In this document: positions 61,943-64,000 of the stretch, piece after piece | Layout of the letters: each line of letters starts with the position of its first letter | Position numbering within the stretch: the stretch's first letter is position 1 | NCBI GenBank assembly: GCA_900239685.1 | Contig: OENT01000389.1 | Coordinates: forward strand, 60,242 to 124,241 | Source of the DNA: Rotaria macrura | Lineage: Eukaryota; Rotifera; Eurotatoria; Philodinida; Philodinidae | Direction of reading: 5' to 3' | Length of the DNA stretch: 64,000 nucleotides | Program-made: the position numbers and the translations under genes | The notes under the pieces: generated by a model | Database searches by the model: none | Seen by the model: the letters and a program-made list of their open reading frames with translations, nothing else | What the model was told of the DNA's origin: nothing

Positions 61943-64000
61943 ATTTGTTGGTCAATAACAGTACGAGCTGACTAGACTGACTACGACGTTAATTGAATTT
62001 TATTACAGAGAGTTTTCTCTTCTTTCGTCACGAATCAGTAATCATTGACTGTACCATAACATAATTTAAACGAGAAATAAATGTGTTCACGCTAAAATAA
62101 AACTTACTCGAGCATGCATATCACAAAGTACATGCCTATTTGCTTGATTTTTGTCTTCAAGGTAAAATATTGATGAAGCTATTTTCCAATCCTTCATTTA
62201 CATTAAATAAATCGGTTCTATTCGAGATAAAAGAAAATATGAAAACAACATCAATACCACTGATATGTTGTTGTTGAATGCTACTGGATGAAGCTTTTAG
62301 ATTTCTTTTATGTTTGACACAATTATTCAATGTTCAACTTGAGAAAAAGTATTTCGAGAAAGAATTGATCGTGATAGAATTCCAACGCGGTGTGTTCTAA
62401 AAAACGTTTTGTCTTGCCGAAACACTCAGAATAGAAAAAAACCATTGGTCAGAATAAACATCTGCATATTATTGTAAGCATTCATGAACGAAAAACAATA
62501 CATAACCAAAAGCAAGTGAGTTGCAAAGTTTGTATCAGCATAACCAATACTACTGTGTACGAAGATAAACTATTTTTGATTCTTCAATTGTTAACAATAC
62601 AAATCATCTGAATCAAATTATGTTTCATTCAATATTTAGAACTAAAAATTCTTATTCCCAAAGTGTGAAAATGATTGGGTATTTTTTAGACACTTCAGCA
62701 TACTAAAGTTAATTAAGCATGCATAAATTGAATAACAATACCTGGGTCATAATTAAAAACAAGTTAATGGTTAAATTTTTATTAGAAGTGTAACGATGAG
62801 TATAACAAATCGATCTAGTTATAAATACTAGTCGATGAGAAGAACAATAAATGTTAATAACTATTAACTGGTTAAGGAGAAAGAAAAAATACAGTAATCG
62901 AACATAAAAGTAGAACATTATACAAACACCAACAAACGTAGAAATGATTATATATAGAAAAAAGCAAAATTAATACACACATAAAATAAACATCTTAGAC
63001 TCCACGAAGACCTATTGATGAAATAAAATGCTGTCTATGTGATCTCCTATGTTGAATAGTATTTGTCTATCGTTGAGTTACTGTAATATGTATCCACCAA
63101 CTGATTAATCTCTAGGCTAAAGAAAGCAATTCTTTCAATAACCATCATTATACATTGCAGACAACAAAGCAAAGTCTGTTTTTCTTAAAATTAGAGCGTC
63201 TCTTTTCTCGGAAGAGTCATAATTTATACTATTAATGGTGATCTTGCCATCAAGTACATTCTAAATTTGAACACAAGTTTCGTACATATATGCTGATTCC
63301 TTCATTAAGATTGCTCTTTAAAATTGCGAAATGAATTTCAATTTTTTTTTCATACAGATTTTCAACATTCATTATTCATGCATCAATTAGTTCACTTTGT
63401 TGGTGTCTATGACTGTTTTATGTAAATGAATAAATATGCGAATGAAGGTGCCCGTCAGATAGCAGATAGCTATGTAGTATTATTAACTTTGGGAAATAAA
63501 TTAAGTGAAAAAGAAACTCTATTTGAATAATCTTTCATCATGGAGTATCGATTGTTCTTTGTTTATATAATGTAAAAATGTGTAAAATATCATGCTGTTA
63601 TTTATTGTATTTTACATTTGCATTCATTTATGACTTCATGCACTGTTTTTTATAGGTCTCTCATCTTTATTTTTCGAAAAATATTCACAGCAACTTCCTA
63701 CAAAATTTTGAAATGTTATATCAGCCTGACGGCATATCCATTTATTTTTCTTCTTTGTTTGAATCAAGTAAATTGAGTATTTTTTGAGAGAACTCGAATA
63801 CCTAGACCATTATTCATTTGTTTGCGATAGTCGTATCATTATGATAGTTGGATAAGTCCATGGGTATCTTAACACTTTTGTGGAAAAAGTTTTTTTCGCC
63901 AAAACGACCAAACAAGTATAGAAAACGCGTTTCATCAAAAACAATGATCACATTTCTAATGAAAATTGTGACTTCTAGGTCGTTTTCTCGGTGCATGTCA
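61943..64000. other. Right-end region without a supported gene
   Basis: About 2 kb of AT-rich sequence upstream of the Ly6 gene. An open frame of 60 codons at 63814-63996 (minus) near the edge begins MHRENDLEVTIFIRN and may be part of something beyond the window, but shows no recognisable motif. An inverted pair of AAAACGACC-type words lies around 63900-63990. Confidence 0.4.

Noticed and set aside
63814..63996. 60-codon minus-strand frame at the right edge
   Set aside because: No motif, and too near the edge to test for continuation; kept only as a remark on the gap.

Overview
The window is animal nuclear DNA. It is AT-rich, and its genes are cut into short exons by GT-AG introns of mostly about 47-80 bp, with a minority of introns of 0.3-2.1 kb. 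Single-exon members of families that are expanded in bdelloid rotifers (an arginine mono-ADP-ribosyltransferase; a B-box/coiled-coil/propeller protein), a clutch of Ly6-type secreted proteins and TGTGGG-core degenerate repeats all point to a bdelloid rotifer. The phylum is inferred from gene style, not proved. Most genes were assembled by hand from splice sites and reading phase.

Left third (1-26.4 kb): a possible gene start running off the left edge; adenylate kinase 7 (16 exons, 943-7878, +); a KChIP-like neuronal calcium sensor with worn EF hands (8865-10480, +); a single-exon B-box-like/propeller protein (14932-16239, -); a lysosomal phospholipase A2 of the LCAT family (18246-21186, +), with a near-perfect CLEAR motif in its promoter; and an EEF2 lysine methyltransferase (24520-26434, +), preceded by a 140-bp hAT-like MITE with a perfect internal hairpin.

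Middle (26.4-45 kb): an ADP-ribosyltransferase with a C-terminal cysteine-rich module (27359-28417, -), flanked by G/T-rich degenerate repeats; mitochondrial MTERF3 (two exons, 29130-32632, -); a tandem pair of Ly6/uPAR proteins (34889-35428 and 36118-36582, +); 4-hydroxyphenylpyruvate dioxygenase (10 exons, 37151-38902, -); then about 6 kb without a recognisable gene.

Right third (45-64 kb): a netrin receptor of the UNC5 family (45531-52968, +) with three rather than two thrombospondin repeats; a tRNA-Phe-like sequence; a small PDZ protein (56027-56514, +); a radial spoke head protein RSPH4A/6A (57979-61069, +); and, tail to tail with it, a third Ly6 protein with a Ser/Thr/Pro-rich stalk and a hydrophobic tail (61121-61942, -).

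The genes form no operon or single pathway. Two are axonemal (AK7, RSPH4A/6A), two are probably neuronal (KChIP-like, UNC5), three are Ly6 surface or secreted proteins, and the rest are mitochondrial, lysosomal, translational or amino-acid-catabolic housekeeping genes. I see no viral, CRISPR or bacterial genes and no intact autonomous transposon.
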